64,000 nucleotides of DNA from RGIG995 sp045542115 (GCA_045542115.1 JAZQKK010000014.1:124001-188000), one strand, 5' to 3'; shown: positions 1-8,542, numbered from the stretch's first letter. The notes: a model not told the origin generated them from the sequence alone. A program made the numbers and translations.

Positions 1-763
1 TACCGAGAATATCCACAAAAGTAGTTTTGTTTTCTCCCGAATCCTTTCCCGGAGTCTTGCCCAAGGTTTCGGGAGTGCTGATAACGTCGAGAATGTCGTC
101 CCGAATCTGAAAAGCCTGTCCCACAAGCCGTCCGTATCGGTCCGCAAGAGCACAGATTTTAGCATCCACGCCGGCGGCAATACAACCAAGGACACAGGAC
201 GCGGAAAGCATCGAGGCGGTCTTCAAATCATTGACCTGCTCCAAATATGCCCGGTCCACGGTACGGTCGGAATTTTTCATATCGAGGACTTGTCCCGTCA
301 AAATTCCGTCCAGACCGGAAGCAGAACAAAGGACTTTAACCGAATCCAGAATCTGTTCTGCCGAAAGGCCGTACTCAACTCCGTGATGTAACACCGTTTC
401 AATGGCTTTGTCATAAAGGCCGCTTCCGGCAAGGAGGGCAACATACTCCCCGTAGACCACGTGGTTCGTAGGTCTTCCCCGGCGCAGCGTATCGTTATCC
501 ATACAGGGCAAATCGTCGTGAATCAGCGAATACGTATGTATCATCTCCACCGCGGCGGCGGCGGGAAGAGCGGCGGAAGCGTTCACGCCGCACAATTCAC
601 AAAAGGCAAGGGTCAGAACCGGACGGATTCGCTTACCGCCAGCTAAAAGGCTGTACCGCATTGATTCGACCAAAACGTTATTCTCGTCTGCCGGAAGGAA
701 TCGGTCAAAGGATTCCTCTATCGAAGAGCGATACCGCGAAAATTGTTCATCGAAGGTCGTCAT
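1..763 (-). CDS. ispA: Polyprenyl (farnesyl/geranyl) diphosphate synthase, C-terminus cut by window edge
   Basis: Condenses isopentenyl diphosphate with allylic diphosphates to make farnesyl or geranylgeranyl diphosphate for quinones and undecaprenyl phosphate; cytosolic. The 254 codons present include the GGKRIRP motif, the first aspartate-rich motif (DDLPCMDND, around residue 80) and the second (QIRDDILD, around residue 225). Family members are about 290-300 residues, so roughly 40 residues lie beyond base 1. The ATG at 763 overlaps the end of xseB by 17 bases, which implies translational coupling. It is the last visible gene of the nusB-xseA-xseB-ispA order common in Firmicutes. Chain length of the product cannot be told from what is visible. 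Confidence 0.93.
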   Translation of the reverse strand, partial: MTTFDEQFSRYRSSIEESFDRFLPADENNVLVESMRYSLLAGGKRIRPVLTLAFCELCGVNASAALPAAAAVEMIHTYSLIHDDLPCMDNDTLRRGRPTNHVVYGEYVALLAGSGLYDKAIETVLHHGVEYGLSAEQILDSVKVLCSASGLDGILTGQVLDMKNSDRTVDRAYLEQVNDLKTASMLSASCVLGCIAAGVDAKICALADRYGRLVGQAFQIRDDILDVISTPETLGKTPGKDSGENKTTFVDILG

Positions 764-980
764 TTGTCAGCGCTACCTCCTCTCCGTTCCGGACAAGGGA
801 AATTTCTCCCCGAAATTTCTCTAAAATTTTAGCACATTTTTCCGACAGAGCAAGGGCTTCCCGATAGACGTTCATCGTTTCGTCCAAAGAAAGTTCTCCC
901 GATTCGAGAGAAACTACAATTTCCTCCAACCGGGCAATCATTTCTTCATACGTTGCGGGGTTCTTTGTATTCTGCGACAC
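747..980 (-). CDS. xseB: Exodeoxyribonuclease VII small subunit
   Basis: Small subunit that binds XseA in many copies to form exonuclease VII, a single-strand DNA exonuclease. The 77-residue product matches the family length and shows the typical YEEMIARLEEIVVSLESGEL segment near its start. A TTG at 986 would extend the frame by two codons, but the GGAG sequence lies only 3 bases from it, while it lies 9 bases from the GTG at 980, so the GTG is preferred. It overlaps the xseA 3' end by 35 bases and ispA by 17 bases, so all three are probably translated from one message. Confidence 0.93.
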   Translation of the reverse strand: MSQNTKNPATYEEMIARLEEIVVSLESGELSLDETMNVYREALALSEKCAKILEKFRGEISLVRNGEEVALTNDDLR

Positions 981-2145
981 AACCAATCACTCCATCCTGT
1001 AAATGTAACCGAAGGGGGGCTCCCGGAGAAATCTGCTCCACGGAACGAAGGGGTTTTCCTTCCGATTCCGCTAACGCGTATCCGCGAGATAAGACCGATA
1101 AAGGGTTTAACGCCGACAGACGGGCGGTCAACGCCGAAAAATCGGAACAGCGACGTTGTACCTGCTTGTCCGAGGCGGATTTTAAGCGAAAATCAAGATA
1201 ATCCAACTGCTGAGACCGGGATTGCAACGCCGCAGTCGGGTCTACACGGGCGGCCAATCCCTGCAATTTTTGTTCTTCCAACCGAAGACGGGTGGATGCA
1301 AACGTATCGACGGAACGTTTGGCCCGGGCGAACCGTTCCGACAATGCGGGAGCCTGTCCCACGGCCACTTCGGCGGCAACCGAGGGGGTTGCGGCTCGAA
1401 AATCGGACACAAAATCAAGTATCGTAAAATCGGTCTCGTGACCGATAGCACTAATCACCGGCAAAGGATAATCTGCAACAAGGCGGGCGAGGGATTCGTC
1501 GTTAAAAACTGCCAAATCTTCGTAAGAACCGCCACCTCGGGCAATCATAACCAAGTCTACGCCGGGACGGGTCCGAAAATAGTCCAGCCCTTCCGCCACG
1601 GAACGGGCAGCCTGTTCTCCCTGCATCAAACAGGGATAAACGCACAGATTGACCGACGGTGCAAGGCGGGAACAAACGCTGAGGATATCCCGGATAGCAG
1701 CCCCTGTTACCGAGGTACAGATTCCGATGGTACGAGGGTAAAGGGGGAGCGTTTTTTTTCGTTCAAAAAGGCCTTCTTCTTCCAATACGGCTTTAATACG
1801 AAGGAATTCCAAATACAAGCCTCCCAAACCGTCGGGGAGCATTTCTTCCGTATAGAACTGGTACTGGCCGTCCCGCTCGTACAGGGAAACTTTTCCCCGA
1901 AGCAACACCTGCATTCCATCCTTTGGAGCAAACGTAAGATTCGAGGCCTGCCACTTGAACATCACGGCTTTCACCGAGGCATCTTGGTCTTTGACCGAAA
2001 AGTAACAATGACCGCTTTTAGAATTACGGACAAAATTGGAAAGTTCTCCCCGCAGCCAGACCGATTTCAGATTCCGGTCGGACTCCAAAAGAGATTTTAC
2101 GTAAAGATTCAATTGTACAACGGAAAGTGCCATAGGCGGGTGCAA
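946..2145 (-). CDS. xseA: Exodeoxyribonuclease VII large subunit
   Basis: Catalytic subunit of exonuclease VII. The 399 residues hold an N-terminal OB-fold (ALSVVQLNLYVKSLLE onward), the catalytic centre with the conserved GTSVTGAAIRDI-like and ARGGGSYEDL segments, and a C-terminal coiled region that binds XseB. The start is taken as a TTG directly after the stop of the preceding gene, because GGAG lies 8 bases upstream; an ATG four codons later at 2133 is the alternative, but is about 20 bases from that site. It sits between a TsaD paralogue and xseB in one operon. Confidence 0.94.
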   Translation of the reverse strand: MHPPMALSVVQLNLYVKSLLESDRNLKSVWLRGELSNFVRNSKSGHCYFSVKDQDASVKAVMFKWQASNLTFAPKDGMQVLLRGKVSLYERDGQYQFYTEEMLPDGLGGLYLEFLRIKAVLEEEGLFERKKTLPLYPRTIGICTSVTGAAIRDILSVCSRLAPSVNLCVYPCLMQGEQAARSVAEGLDYFRTRPGVDLVMIARGGGSYEDLAVFNDESLARLVADYPLPVISAIGHETDFTILDFVSDFRAATPSVAAEVAVGQAPALSERFARAKRSVDTFASTRLRLEEQKLQGLAARVDPTAALQSRSQQLDYLDFRLKSASDKQVQRRCSDFSALTARLSALNPLSVLSRGYALAESEGKPLRSVEQISPGAPLRLHLQDGVIGCVAEYKEPRNV

Positions 2146-3072
2146 TCAAATCACTCCTTCGTAACGCAGACGGGTAAGACAAGCGATGCCGGCGGCATTG
2201 TCACAAGAATATCCGTCAGCGGCAAACACCGCACCGTACCGCTGTGTAAGGCGGCGGCGAATAATGGAATTGGAGCAAACTCCGCCAATCATCAAAAGCG
2301 GAAGGTCCGGGTGTTGAGCCAGAGCAAATTCAATCATCGCTTCCAATTCGGCACAGACCGAATCCACCGCAAAAAAGGCGATTTCCTCTTTGGAATGGCC
2401 TTCGGAAAGCATTTTTTGTGCTTTGTTTTCATATCCGGAAAGGGAACAGCAACCGTCTTTCAAGCGAACGCGGTGTTTGGTAGGAATTTCAGCCTTTAAG
2501 GCATCCGGGTCCATTTTCGCACCGCAAGGAAACCCGTACCCCAACAAAACGCCCACACGGTCAATCAACTGTCCGGCGTGAAGGTCAAGGGTGTGGGCAA
2601 GAATTTGGATGTCGTCCAACCCGTTGACCAACAGAAGCTCCGTCGTACCTCCTGAGACGTGAAACGCCAAAAAAGGACGTTCAAACCACTGGGTCTTTCC
2701 CACCGACCACAGGCCCGCGGCAATGTGCCCCTGCTGATGAGAAAACTCATACAACGGACAGCCGAAGGAATGAGCCAACGTCCGGGCATAGGACACGCCG
2801 GAAAGAAAACAGGGCATATACGAATCTTCCGTCCAGCGCGGACGGGAAGAAACCCCCACCGCCGTCAAAGATTCGAAGGGCGGAAGGGATTCAAACAATT
2901 CCGGAAATTGCTTTATATGCAGGAAAACGGCGTCGCCTTGCCGAAGCCCCCGCTGACCTTCTCTGACAGGTAAAAGCCGTCTGCGGCTTTCCATTCCCTG
3001 AGACAAATAAAGTGCAACGGAGGTGGTGTAATTGCTGGTATCGACGCCGAGATATTTACTTTTCACGGACAT
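2146..3072 (-). CDS. TsaD/Kae1-family paralogue (putative ASKHA-fold protein)
   Basis: A 308-residue relative of the tRNA threonylcarbamoyltransferase TsaD; the orthodox TsaD is encoded at 58980-59978. The metal-binding HxxxH is kept (H112, H116 in SHQQGHI) and so is the HVSGGTTEL phosphate-loop-like segment. The N-terminal ESSCDET motif of TsaD is replaced by DTSNYTTS, losing the conserved acidic residue, and the C-terminal part is shorter and diverged. Similar genes are found next to nusB/xseA in Clostridia, usually annotated as O-sialoglycoprotein endopeptidase. It overlaps nusB by 17 bases and abuts xseA. Whether it is catalytic or a regulatory partner, as TsaB is for TsaD, is unknown. 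Confidence 0.8.
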   Translation of the reverse strand: MSVKSKYLGVDTSNYTTSVALYLSQGMESRRRLLPVREGQRGLRQGDAVFLHIKQFPELFESLPPFESLTAVGVSSRPRWTEDSYMPCFLSGVSYARTLAHSFGCPLYEFSHQQGHIAAGLWSVGKTQWFERPFLAFHVSGGTTELLLVNGLDDIQILAHTLDLHAGQLIDRVGVLLGYGFPCGAKMDPDALKAEIPTKHRVRLKDGCCSLSGYENKAQKMLSEGHSKEEIAFFAVDSVCAELEAMIEFALAQHPDLPLLMIGGVCSNSIIRRRLTQRYGAVFAADGYSCDNAAGIACLTRLRYEGVI

Positions 3073-3451
3073 AAGAGGCCAAGACCCCGTTCCCGTAGGA
3101 CGCGGCCTCGGGAGAATCGTAAGTCTTAATGAGATTGACCGCTTCGTTAATCACGATGGCGGGAGGAGTGTCGGTACATTCCATCTCATAAAAAGCAATC
3201 CGCAACGCGGTGAGAAGCATTTTCGAGAGACGGTCAACGGTACGTTTGGTGCAATACCGGGCAATGGTTTCGTCCAGCTGAGGCTGACGGTCCAAAACGC
3301 CGTGGAACACCGAAAGAACAAATTCGTCCAAGGCGATCTCGTGATTTTCTTCCGCAAGACGGAGAACCTCTTCCCGGTCCGGTTGGGACTGGAAAGCGCA
3401 CTCAAACAAAAGAATAAAAGCATTATTCCGGGCTTCGGAACGTTTCAACAT
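3056..3451 (-). CDS. nusB: Transcription antitermination factor NusB
   Basis: RNA-binding all-helical protein that joins NusE (S10) on boxA RNA to prevent premature termination of rRNA operons. The 131 residues match the family length; the N-terminal SEARNNAFILLFECAFQ and the C-terminal INEAVNLIKTYDSPEAASYGNG segments are typical. The ATG has a purine-rich AAAGG upstream. It lies between the asp23-like gene (18 bases upstream) and the TsaD paralogue (17-base overlap). Confidence 0.95.
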   Translation of the reverse strand: MLKRSEARNNAFILLFECAFQSQPDREEVLRLAEENHEIALDEFVLSVFHGVLDRQPQLDETIARYCTKRTVDRLSKMLLTALRIAFYEMECTDTPPAIVINEAVNLIKTYDSPEAASYGNGVLASYVREK

Positions 3452-3469
3452 AATTCTGACGCCTTTCGG

Positions 3470-3841
3470 TTATTTCGTGTTCTTTTTAGCTTCTGCCTTA
3501 TTGAGAGCAACGCCCACAACGGCAACGTTCACGTTCCGCACGGCAATCCCGGTCATATCGGTAACCGCTTCCGCAACGTCGGCTTGCACCACGGCACAAA
3601 CGTCCTGAATCTTCGTTCCGAACAGAACCGAAATCTGAACCGTCAATTCCAGGCCGGATTCGGACGGAGCCAAAGTTACGCCCTTCACGAACGTGACCCT
3701 GGAAGACATCAGATTTTTAGCATTGTTCAAAAGACGCTGATGAACGCTGGCAACACCTTCCACGTCCTGAGCAGCCTTGATAGCAATGTCGGCGATAACT
3801 TCGTCTGCGATGCGGATGGAACCGTTTTTAATTTCTTCCAT
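3470..3841 (-). CDS. Asp23/Gls24 family envelope stress response protein
   Basis: The 123-residue product belongs to the Asp23/Gls24 (DUF322) family: it shows the IRIADEVIADIAIKAAQDVEGV opening and the NVNVAVVGV strand near the C-terminus. Family members are small cytosolic proteins tied to envelope homeostasis; the copy beside nusB corresponds to the YqhY type. It has a strong GGAGG seven bases from the ATG and a plausible promoter at 3890-3918, so it probably opens a transcription unit with nusB, the TsaD paralogue, xseAB and ispA. Confidence 0.9.
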   Translation of the reverse strand: MEEIKNGSIRIADEVIADIAIKAAQDVEGVASVHQRLLNNAKNLMSSRVTFVKGVTLAPSESGLELTVQISVLFGTKIQDVCAVVQADVAEAVTDMTGIAVRNVNVAVVGVALNKAEAKKNTK

Positions 3842-3889
3842 AGTAAACCTCCAAGGGTGTTTTGAATCGTTGATTCATAATTTAATAAT

Positions 3890-3918
3890 ATTATAACATA
3901 TTTTTACCCGTTTGTATA
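3890..3918 (-). promoter_or_regulatory. Putative promoter of the asp23-nusB operon
   Basis: TATAAT at 3890-3895 with a weak TATACA box 17 bases upstream (3913-3918), reading on the minus strand about 50 bases before the asp23-like ATG. Confidence 0.45.
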
Positions 3919-3968
3919 GAGGCAATTTGGAATTTTTTTTGAATTTTGTATAAAAATTCGTCATTTTT

Positions 3969-4478
3969 TCAAGGGTACGTGACGATTTTTACCGACCCGC
4001 TTTGAAATCCGGTCTGAGCAAGAACTGCATCAAATATCTGTGCGGATTGCTGATCGGTCAAGGATTCGGCCCCCACCACCACGGTAGCAGTATCAGACGT
4101 GAGGAATACGATACATTCTTCAAAGCCTTTTGCTTTCAGAATATTTTCCACGGCAGTCTCTCCTTCGGTGATTTTTGCATAAGCAACCACTTCTCCGTAG
4201 GCATTGTTACGAATTTCCTCTTCCACCGTTTCGTCGTTGATAATTTCGTTGAGCATCGCCAGGGCTTCCTGTCGGGATTGAGTGCGGGTATACCGCGCGT
4301 TGTCAAAATAAGTATCGTCTTCCGCCGAAGCTCCGGCCTGCACCGAGGGAGGTTGGGTGTCCTCATTCCCAAAAGATGAAAACAAATTACTCAAAAGAGA
4401 ATATTTCCAATTGACCGCTACGGCGACGAAAACAAAGACGGTCACGCCCACCAAGGCGATTACGGTTTTCTTTTTCAT
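3969..4478 (-). CDS. spoIIIAH: Stage III sporulation protein AH
   Basis: Mother-cell membrane protein whose extracellular ring-building domain meets forespore SpoIIQ to form the feeding channel during engulfment. The 169 residues contain one N-terminal membrane segment (residues 5-25), an acidic linker and a C-terminal domain with the ARYTRTQSRQEALAMLNEI helix and the VVGAESLTDQQSAQI region typical of the family. ATG at 4478 with GGAGTG upstream. It is the last gene of the spoIIIA operon. No SpoIIQ gene was identified in the window. Confidence 0.93.
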   Translation of the reverse strand: MKKKTVIALVGVTVFVFVAVAVNWKYSLLSNLFSSFGNEDTQPPSVQAGASAEDDTYFDNARYTRTQSRQEALAMLNEIINDETVEEEIRNNAYGEVVAYAKITEGETAVENILKAKGFEECIVFLTSDTATVVVGAESLTDQQSAQIFDAVLAQTGFQSGSVKIVTYP

Positions 4479-4489
4479 TTACACCACTC

Positions 4490-5032
4490 CTATGGATTCA
4501 TTTTTTTTACGGAAATCCGTTCGCCGGAAATTCCTAAGGTTCGGGATAAAACTTCGGTCACGTCATTTTTTACACGGGTACTGTCACCTCCCTGACAAAC
4601 TACGGCAACCCCCTGGACCGAAGGGGTATAAACCTTTAAAACCAACCCCGACGACCGGGAAGAGACCAGAACGTATTGACGTTTTGAATCGATCTTTCCA
4701 TTGGACTGCGATGCGTTTTCATCCATTGCATAGACGGTTTCACCCCCATCGGAATAGGTGATGAACACCGAACATTTTCCTACACCGGATATTTCCGAAA
4801 GCGTTGCCTCCAATTCCCTCCGAAGTGCTTCGGAGCAAAAGGCGGTACTTCCGGACTCCGGAACCGTCTTTTCGCCTTGTTTGGAACAGAAAAACAAAAG
4901 TAGAATCACAGACAACAGGCAAAGGAAAATCAACCACTTATTCTTTCGAAAAAAAGCGGAAATCGCAACCACGTCAAGGGTCTTGCGTGACGACGGTGAA
5001 TCCCGGGAAGGAAAAAGCTTTTTCCAGGGCAT
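4490..5032 (-). CDS. spoIIIAG: Stage III sporulation protein AG
   Basis: Ring-forming component of the SpoIIIA-SpoIIQ channel. The 180 residues hold a membrane helix at about residues 30-48 (WLIFLCLLSVILLLFFC) and a C-terminal domain with LEATLSEISGVGKCSVFITY and GVAVVCQGGDS, both characteristic. The frame is open back to 5050, but that ATGAAAAGGAGG contains the ribosome binding site itself; the ATG at 5032, six bases after AAAGGAGG, is the likely start. The gene then overlaps spoIIIAF by 59 bases. Confidence 0.93.
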   Translation of the reverse strand: MPWKKLFPSRDSPSSRKTLDVVAISAFFRKNKWLIFLCLLSVILLLFFCSKQGEKTVPESGSTAFCSEALRRELEATLSEISGVGKCSVFITYSDGGETVYAMDENASQSNGKIDSKRQYVLVSSRSSGLVLKVYTPSVQGVAVVCQGGDSTRVKNDVTEVLSRTLGISGERISVKKMNP

Positions 5033-5393
5033 ATTGAACCTCCTTTTCATCTCCGGCCTGCAAAACTACGGTGATTTGGGTCAGCCGATACTCTTCCCCC
5101 ACCAAACTTAAATCGTTCTCCACCGATATGGGCACTTCCCCGGTCAATTGCCGCACCTGGGAGGAAACGGCAAGATTCAACGCCGCAGACGAAGGAGCCG
5201 AAACGTCGTATTCTACGGATTGCCGGGAATCGATTTCCCCAAATTCCACCTCCCGGAAGAGCGTTGAAATAAGAGAAGAAGCAACCACTAAAAGCAACAA
5301 AAGATAAATCCATTCCGTTTTTCCCGTCAAAGGAAGAATCATTGATATCAGCCCAAAGAACAGGCACGTCAACAAGAGAGATTGCAACGTCAT
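4974..5393 (-). CDS. spoIIIAF: Stage III sporulation protein AF
   Basis: The 139 residues show two N-terminal membrane helices (residues 4-22 and 28-45) followed by a soluble domain ending in the GDEKEVQYALEKAFSFPGFT segment, as in SpoIIIAF. The reading frame is open much further upstream, through the spoIIIAE region, but that part is antisense-frame noise. The ATG at 5393 shares its first base with the spoIIIAE stop, the usual one-base coupling. It is a membrane part of the SpoIIIA complex. Confidence 0.9.
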   Translation of the reverse strand: MTLQSLLLTCLFFGLISMILPLTGKTEWIYLLLLLVVASSLISTLFREVEFGEIDSRQSVEYDVSAPSSAALNLAVSSQVRQLTGEVPISVENDLSLVGEEYRLTQITVVLQAGDEKEVQYALEKAFSFPGFTVVTQDP

Positions 5394-6508
5394 CAACCTC
5401 CCGTCAGCAAAAGCATTGCGGAAGACACCACCACAAGGGAACAGACGGCAAAACAGGTCATCATTGCAAAAGTATCCTTGATATCTGCGAAAAAATCCGT
5501 TAAAAGAGAACCACCCAAAGAGGTCCCAATGGAAGAAAGAAGAGAATACAAAAACACAAACAACAATCCGACAATACAGGGAGTTGCAAAAAGAACGCCC
5601 ACGACAAGGACGCAAATTACGCCTAATTTTCCGCAAATACTTCTTCCGCAAGCATAAACCGTTTCGATTCCGTCGGTTAAAGCGCCACCGGCAAAAGGCA
5701 ACATTTGAACCAAAGCAAACCGCACCCCTTTTCGGGTCACGGTGTTTGCAGACGCCACGGCCGCCCGTTGAACACAAAACACCCCGACCGAAAGCCCCGA
5801 TAATATTTCCACTCCCCGGATACAAAACTTTTTTACCGACGCGACCAAGGGTCGAAGGGAAACGGAACTTCGGTAAAATCCGCTGAGAGAGGCGGCGTAA
5901 CAAAACCAACATAAGGGGTAATACAAAGCGGAAACGGCGGAGGATAACACGGTCAATACCACCGGCAACGTAGCAGAAACCACCGTCGCACCCTCCGGAG
6001 AACCGGACCAGACCTGAGAAGCACAAAGCACCGGAAGGGCCGCCGTTAAAAACGAGGCAGATTGCTGAGCAACTTCCGTAAGGGAAGATAGGAGCGTTTC
6101 TATCACAGAAAAAGAATACACCCCATTGGCAATCACCGTCAGATAACCGATGGATTGAATCAATCCACCATTGGAGGGGCAAACGGCAGCCAAGACCCGG
6201 AATAAAATCAACAAGAGCAAACCGACACTTAACAACGGAAGATATTCCGTGAACACGGAAAAAAACAGGGAAAGTACCGTTTTGACCGTATGGGCAAGAC
6301 CGGGAGCAGGAGCCTCGTCCGAAAGGTCGATTCCGTGCGATTCCAAAAAATCCAAACAGTCTTGGGGAATCGCGTCGAAAAACGCAGCATAGTCCACCGC
6401 TTGTTCCGTCTGCTCCAAAATGTCCGATGTTTCTTCTCCCAAAAAAGGCAGAGAAAACCAAGTCAGAAAGACCGGAATCAGCAAAATCAAAATCGACTTC
6501 TTTTTCAT
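5393..6508 (-). CDS. spoIIIAE: Stage III sporulation protein AE
   Basis: Polytopic membrane subunit of the SpoIIIA complex. The 371 residues begin with a signal-like segment (KKKSILILLIPVFLTWFSL), followed by an amphipathic N-domain and about eight hydrophobic segments from residue 75 to the end. The conserved VLCASQVWSG and FALVQMLPFAGGALTDGIETV stretches are present. ATG at 6508. It lies 13 bases after spoIIIAD and runs directly into spoIIIAF. Confidence 0.93.
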   Translation of the reverse strand: MKKKSILILLIPVFLTWFSLPFLGEETSDILEQTEQAVDYAAFFDAIPQDCLDFLESHGIDLSDEAPAPGLAHTVKTVLSLFFSVFTEYLPLLSVGLLLLILFRVLAAVCPSNGGLIQSIGYLTVIANGVYSFSVIETLLSSLTEVAQQSASFLTAALPVLCASQVWSGSPEGATVVSATLPVVLTVLSSAVSALYYPLCWFCYAASLSGFYRSSVSLRPLVASVKKFCIRGVEILSGLSVGVFCVQRAAVASANTVTRKGVRFALVQMLPFAGGALTDGIETVYACGRSICGKLGVICVLVVGVLFATPCIVGLLFVFLYSLLSSIGTSLGGSLLTDFFADIKDTFAMMTCFAVCSLVVVSSAMLLLTGG

Positions 6509-6521
6509 AGAATTCTCCGGA

Positions 6522-6908
6522 TCAGAATTTTACTTCCATCATTTTTTGAGCAAGGTCAACAATCAAAGGAACCGCAAGAGAAACAATGGCAATCTGGCCG
6601 CAATACTCCACCGTCTCTCCCAAAGCCCGTTGGCCGTTATCGTTGCAAACTCCGGCGGCAAGGCGGGTCACAAGAACGATTCCCACCCCTCGAAGAATGA
6701 GGCCGATAGAATCGGAATCCAACCCGGAACGCTGTCCTAAATCGGTTACGGCGGAAAGGACCGATCCCACCAAGGGAAGTACCGCAGAAAACAACAATAC
6801 CATTCCCATCAACGGGAGCAGAGGAGCCATTTCGGGGGAATATCGCCGTAAAGCAAGACCGCCGAAGACTGCAACCAACGCCACACCGAACACCCAGACC
6901 GGATTCAC
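6522..6908 (-). CDS. spoIIIAD: Stage III sporulation protein AD
   Basis: Small membrane protein of 128 residues with four hydrophobic helices. GTG start at 6908 inside a GTGA overlap with the end of spoIIIAC, which fixes the start by coupling. The order AC-AD-AE is conserved in spore formers. Its biochemical role inside the SpoIIIA complex is not settled. Confidence 0.92.
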   Translation of the reverse strand: MNPVWVFGVALVAVFGGLALRRYSPEMAPLLPLMGMVLLFSAVLPLVGSVLSAVTDLGQRSGLDSDSIGLILRGVGIVLVTRLAAGVCNDNGQRALGETVEYCGQIAIVSLAVPLIVDLAQKMMEVKF

Positions 6909-7099
6909 AATCCAAACACCGTCCGTATGGTTTCAAACAAAGAACCGATTTCATTCACGACCAGGGCAAGAACGAGAATCAGTCCCCCAATCGTTACCAT
7001 TAACGCCTGTTCGGAGCGGTCGGATTTGGTCAGTATTAAATTCAAGACGGCCACCACCATTCCAACCGCAGCGATTTGAAATAAAATATCCGCATCCAT
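6905..7099 (-). CDS. spoIIIAC: Stage III sporulation protein AC
   Basis: A 64-residue protein with two membrane helices (around residues 5-24 and 33-52), the expected size and position for SpoIIIAC. The ATG is preceded by AAGGAGCGCCT. It overlaps spoIIIAD by four bases. Confidence 0.92.
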   Translation of the reverse strand: MDADILFQIAAVGMVVAVLNLILTKSDRSEQALMVTIGGLILVLALVVNEIGSLFETIRTVFGL

Positions 7100-7108
7100 A
7101 GGCGCTCC

Positions 7109-7603
7109 TTACAACAGCAACAATACCAGAACCGCTCCGGCACAACATCCTAACACAAGCGACGATTTTCCGTTTTTAGAAAGCGTCTGCAAAACCGTTT
7201 TATGGGCTTCCCGGAACGACTCTTCCGCCAAAATCAGCAACCGTTCTTGCTCGTCACAATCTCCCTGCCCCAAGGAAAAAAACAAGTCGTCCATCGCTTT
7301 CCATTCCTCAGAAGTAAAAAACATCTCTCCGCGGCAAGCAGTCTTTGCCGATTGATACGACTCGGTCAAATCAAAGGGCGGCTCATAAGAAAAACGGCGA
7401 AACAGGGGCAGTTGCCGGGGAAAGGATTCCGATGCCAGAATCTGATGCAACGGAGCCTGCGAACAGCGAATTTCCCGGCGGAGATATCGAATGCCCCCCA
7501 ATGCCTGTTCGATCTGACGGCGACGGGCTAACAAATCAAGAACGTAAAGTCCGCCCCAGCCCCCGCAGAGAAGAAACACCAGCAACAGCATTATCCATTT
7601 CAA
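7109..7603 (-). CDS. spoIIIAB: Stage III sporulation protein AB
   Basis: Membrane-anchored protein of the SpoIIIA complex with one N-terminal helix (MLLLVFLLCGGWGGLYV), a soluble helical domain (RRRQIEQALGGIRYLRREI, then APLHQIL) and a short C-terminal hydrophobic tail (LVLGCCAGAVLVLLLL). The start is uncertain: a TTG at 7603 (AAGGGAAG nine bases upstream), an ATG at 7591 and a TTG at 7636 are all open. The TTG at 7603 gives 164 residues, closest to the usual length. It overlaps the end of spoIIIAA by about 68 bases. Confidence 0.88.
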   Translation of the reverse strand: MKWIMLLLVFLLCGGWGGLYVLDLLARRRQIEQALGGIRYLRREIRCSQAPLHQILASESFPRQLPLFRRFSYEPPFDLTESYQSAKTACRGEMFFTSEEWKAMDDLFFSLGQGDCDEQERLLILAEESFREAHKTVLQTLSKNGKSSLVLGCCAGAVLVLLLL

Positions 7604-8480
7604 CGCACAAATCTTCCCTTTCCGCAAATTTCGCAATTTTTCCCACCCGAGCGGGGTCTAAAAAGGCCACGAGGTCCATTCCCCCCTCCAAAAACAATTC
7701 CCGGACCGGGGGACGTTGAAACAATTCCGATACGGAATGGGCGTGGGCGGAAACGATGAGGGAAACTCCGCTTCGCAATCCGTCCATCATTGCCGAAACT
7801 TCTTCCCGCGTTCCGATTTCATCACAAACGATAACCCGGGGAGAAAGGGTCCTTACACTCTGCAAAATTCCAACGGCTTTCGGATACGACCGCAAAACGT
7901 CACACCCCACGGGGACGGGATGAGAAGGGGGAAACAACTCTTCCCGCTCGTCGATGACCGACACTGGGACTTGTTCCGACAAGCGTTTGGCAATCGACCG
8001 CAAAACGGTGGTTTTTCCACTGCAAGGAGGCCCAAGCAGCATCAGATTCCGGATGCGGTCTTGTTGCAAAATCTGGGCCAACACGCCCTCCGTTTCGGTG
8101 TCAAACTGCCGGGAGATACGAAACGAAAGACCGTATACGTTTCGGATTCCTTCCACCGTTCCTTCCGCGCCCAACACCGCCGTTCCCATAATCCCGACCC
8201 GATGCCCTCCGGGCAAAGTAACAAATCCGGAGCGAATCTCGTTTCGGTGGCTATATGCGGAAGAGGCGCAAACCTTGCGAAAAGTGGTTTCAATATCCGA
8301 TATGGTATGTACCGTTTGGGGATAAATTTGCCGCCCCGATGCGGAATACAAGAGCAAAGGACACTCCGCTTTTATTCGAATCTCCCGAAGTCCTTCCTGT
8401 TCTGCTTTCGACAGCAAAGATATGGAAGAAGACGCCTGCGGAGGCAAATAAGGTAAGATTTCGGACAATACGGAGTCCAT
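7536..8480 (-). CDS. spoIIIAA: Stage III sporulation protein AA (secretion-type ATPase)
   Basis: Cytosolic ATPase of the SpoIIIA apparatus, related to type II/IV secretion ATPases. The 314 residues carry a Walker A (LGPPCSGKTTVLR, about residues 150-162), the VIDEREEL aspartate box and a Walker B-like VIVCDEIGTREE. ATG at 8480 with AAAGG upstream. It is the first gene of the eight-gene spoIIIA operon, all in order AA to AH without insertion. Confidence 0.94.
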   Translation of the reverse strand: MDSVLSEILPYLPPQASSSISLLSKAEQEGLREIRIKAECPLLLYSASGRQIYPQTVHTISDIETTFRKVCASSAYSHRNEIRSGFVTLPGGHRVGIMGTAVLGAEGTVEGIRNVYGLSFRISRQFDTETEGVLAQILQQDRIRNLMLLGPPCSGKTTVLRSIAKRLSEQVPVSVIDEREELFPPSHPVPVGCDVLRSYPKAVGILQSVRTLSPRVIVCDEIGTREEVSAMMDGLRSGVSLIVSAHAHSVSELFQRPPVRELFLEGGMDLVAFLDPARVGKIAKFAEREDLCVEMDNAVAGVSSLRGLGRTLRS

Positions 8481-8514
8481 ATTGATTCACGGCCTTTCTG
8501 TTTGGGTCTATTTC

Positions 8515-8522
8515 AGTGTATG
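8515..8522 (-). promoter_or_regulatory. Possible sigma-E type -10 element of the spoIIIA operon
   Basis: Minus strand CATACACT, close to the sigma-E -10 consensus CATACAAT, about 35 bases before the spoIIIAA ATG. The upstream sequence has no convincing sigma-E -35 box, so support is modest; the spoIIIA operon is sigma-E dependent in Bacillus subtilis. Confidence 0.35.
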
Positions 8523-8542
8523 CGCCGCGGACAGGTTTAGAA

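Noticed and set aside
1222..2499. 425-codon plus-strand frame over xseA and the TsaD paralogue
   Set aside because: Reverse shadow of conserved minus-strand genes.
5394..6461. Long minus-strand frame continuing upstream of spoIIIAF
   Set aside because: It is the shifted frame of spoIIIAE; the coding part ends at the spoIIIAF ATG (5393), fixed by overlap with the spoIIIAE stop.
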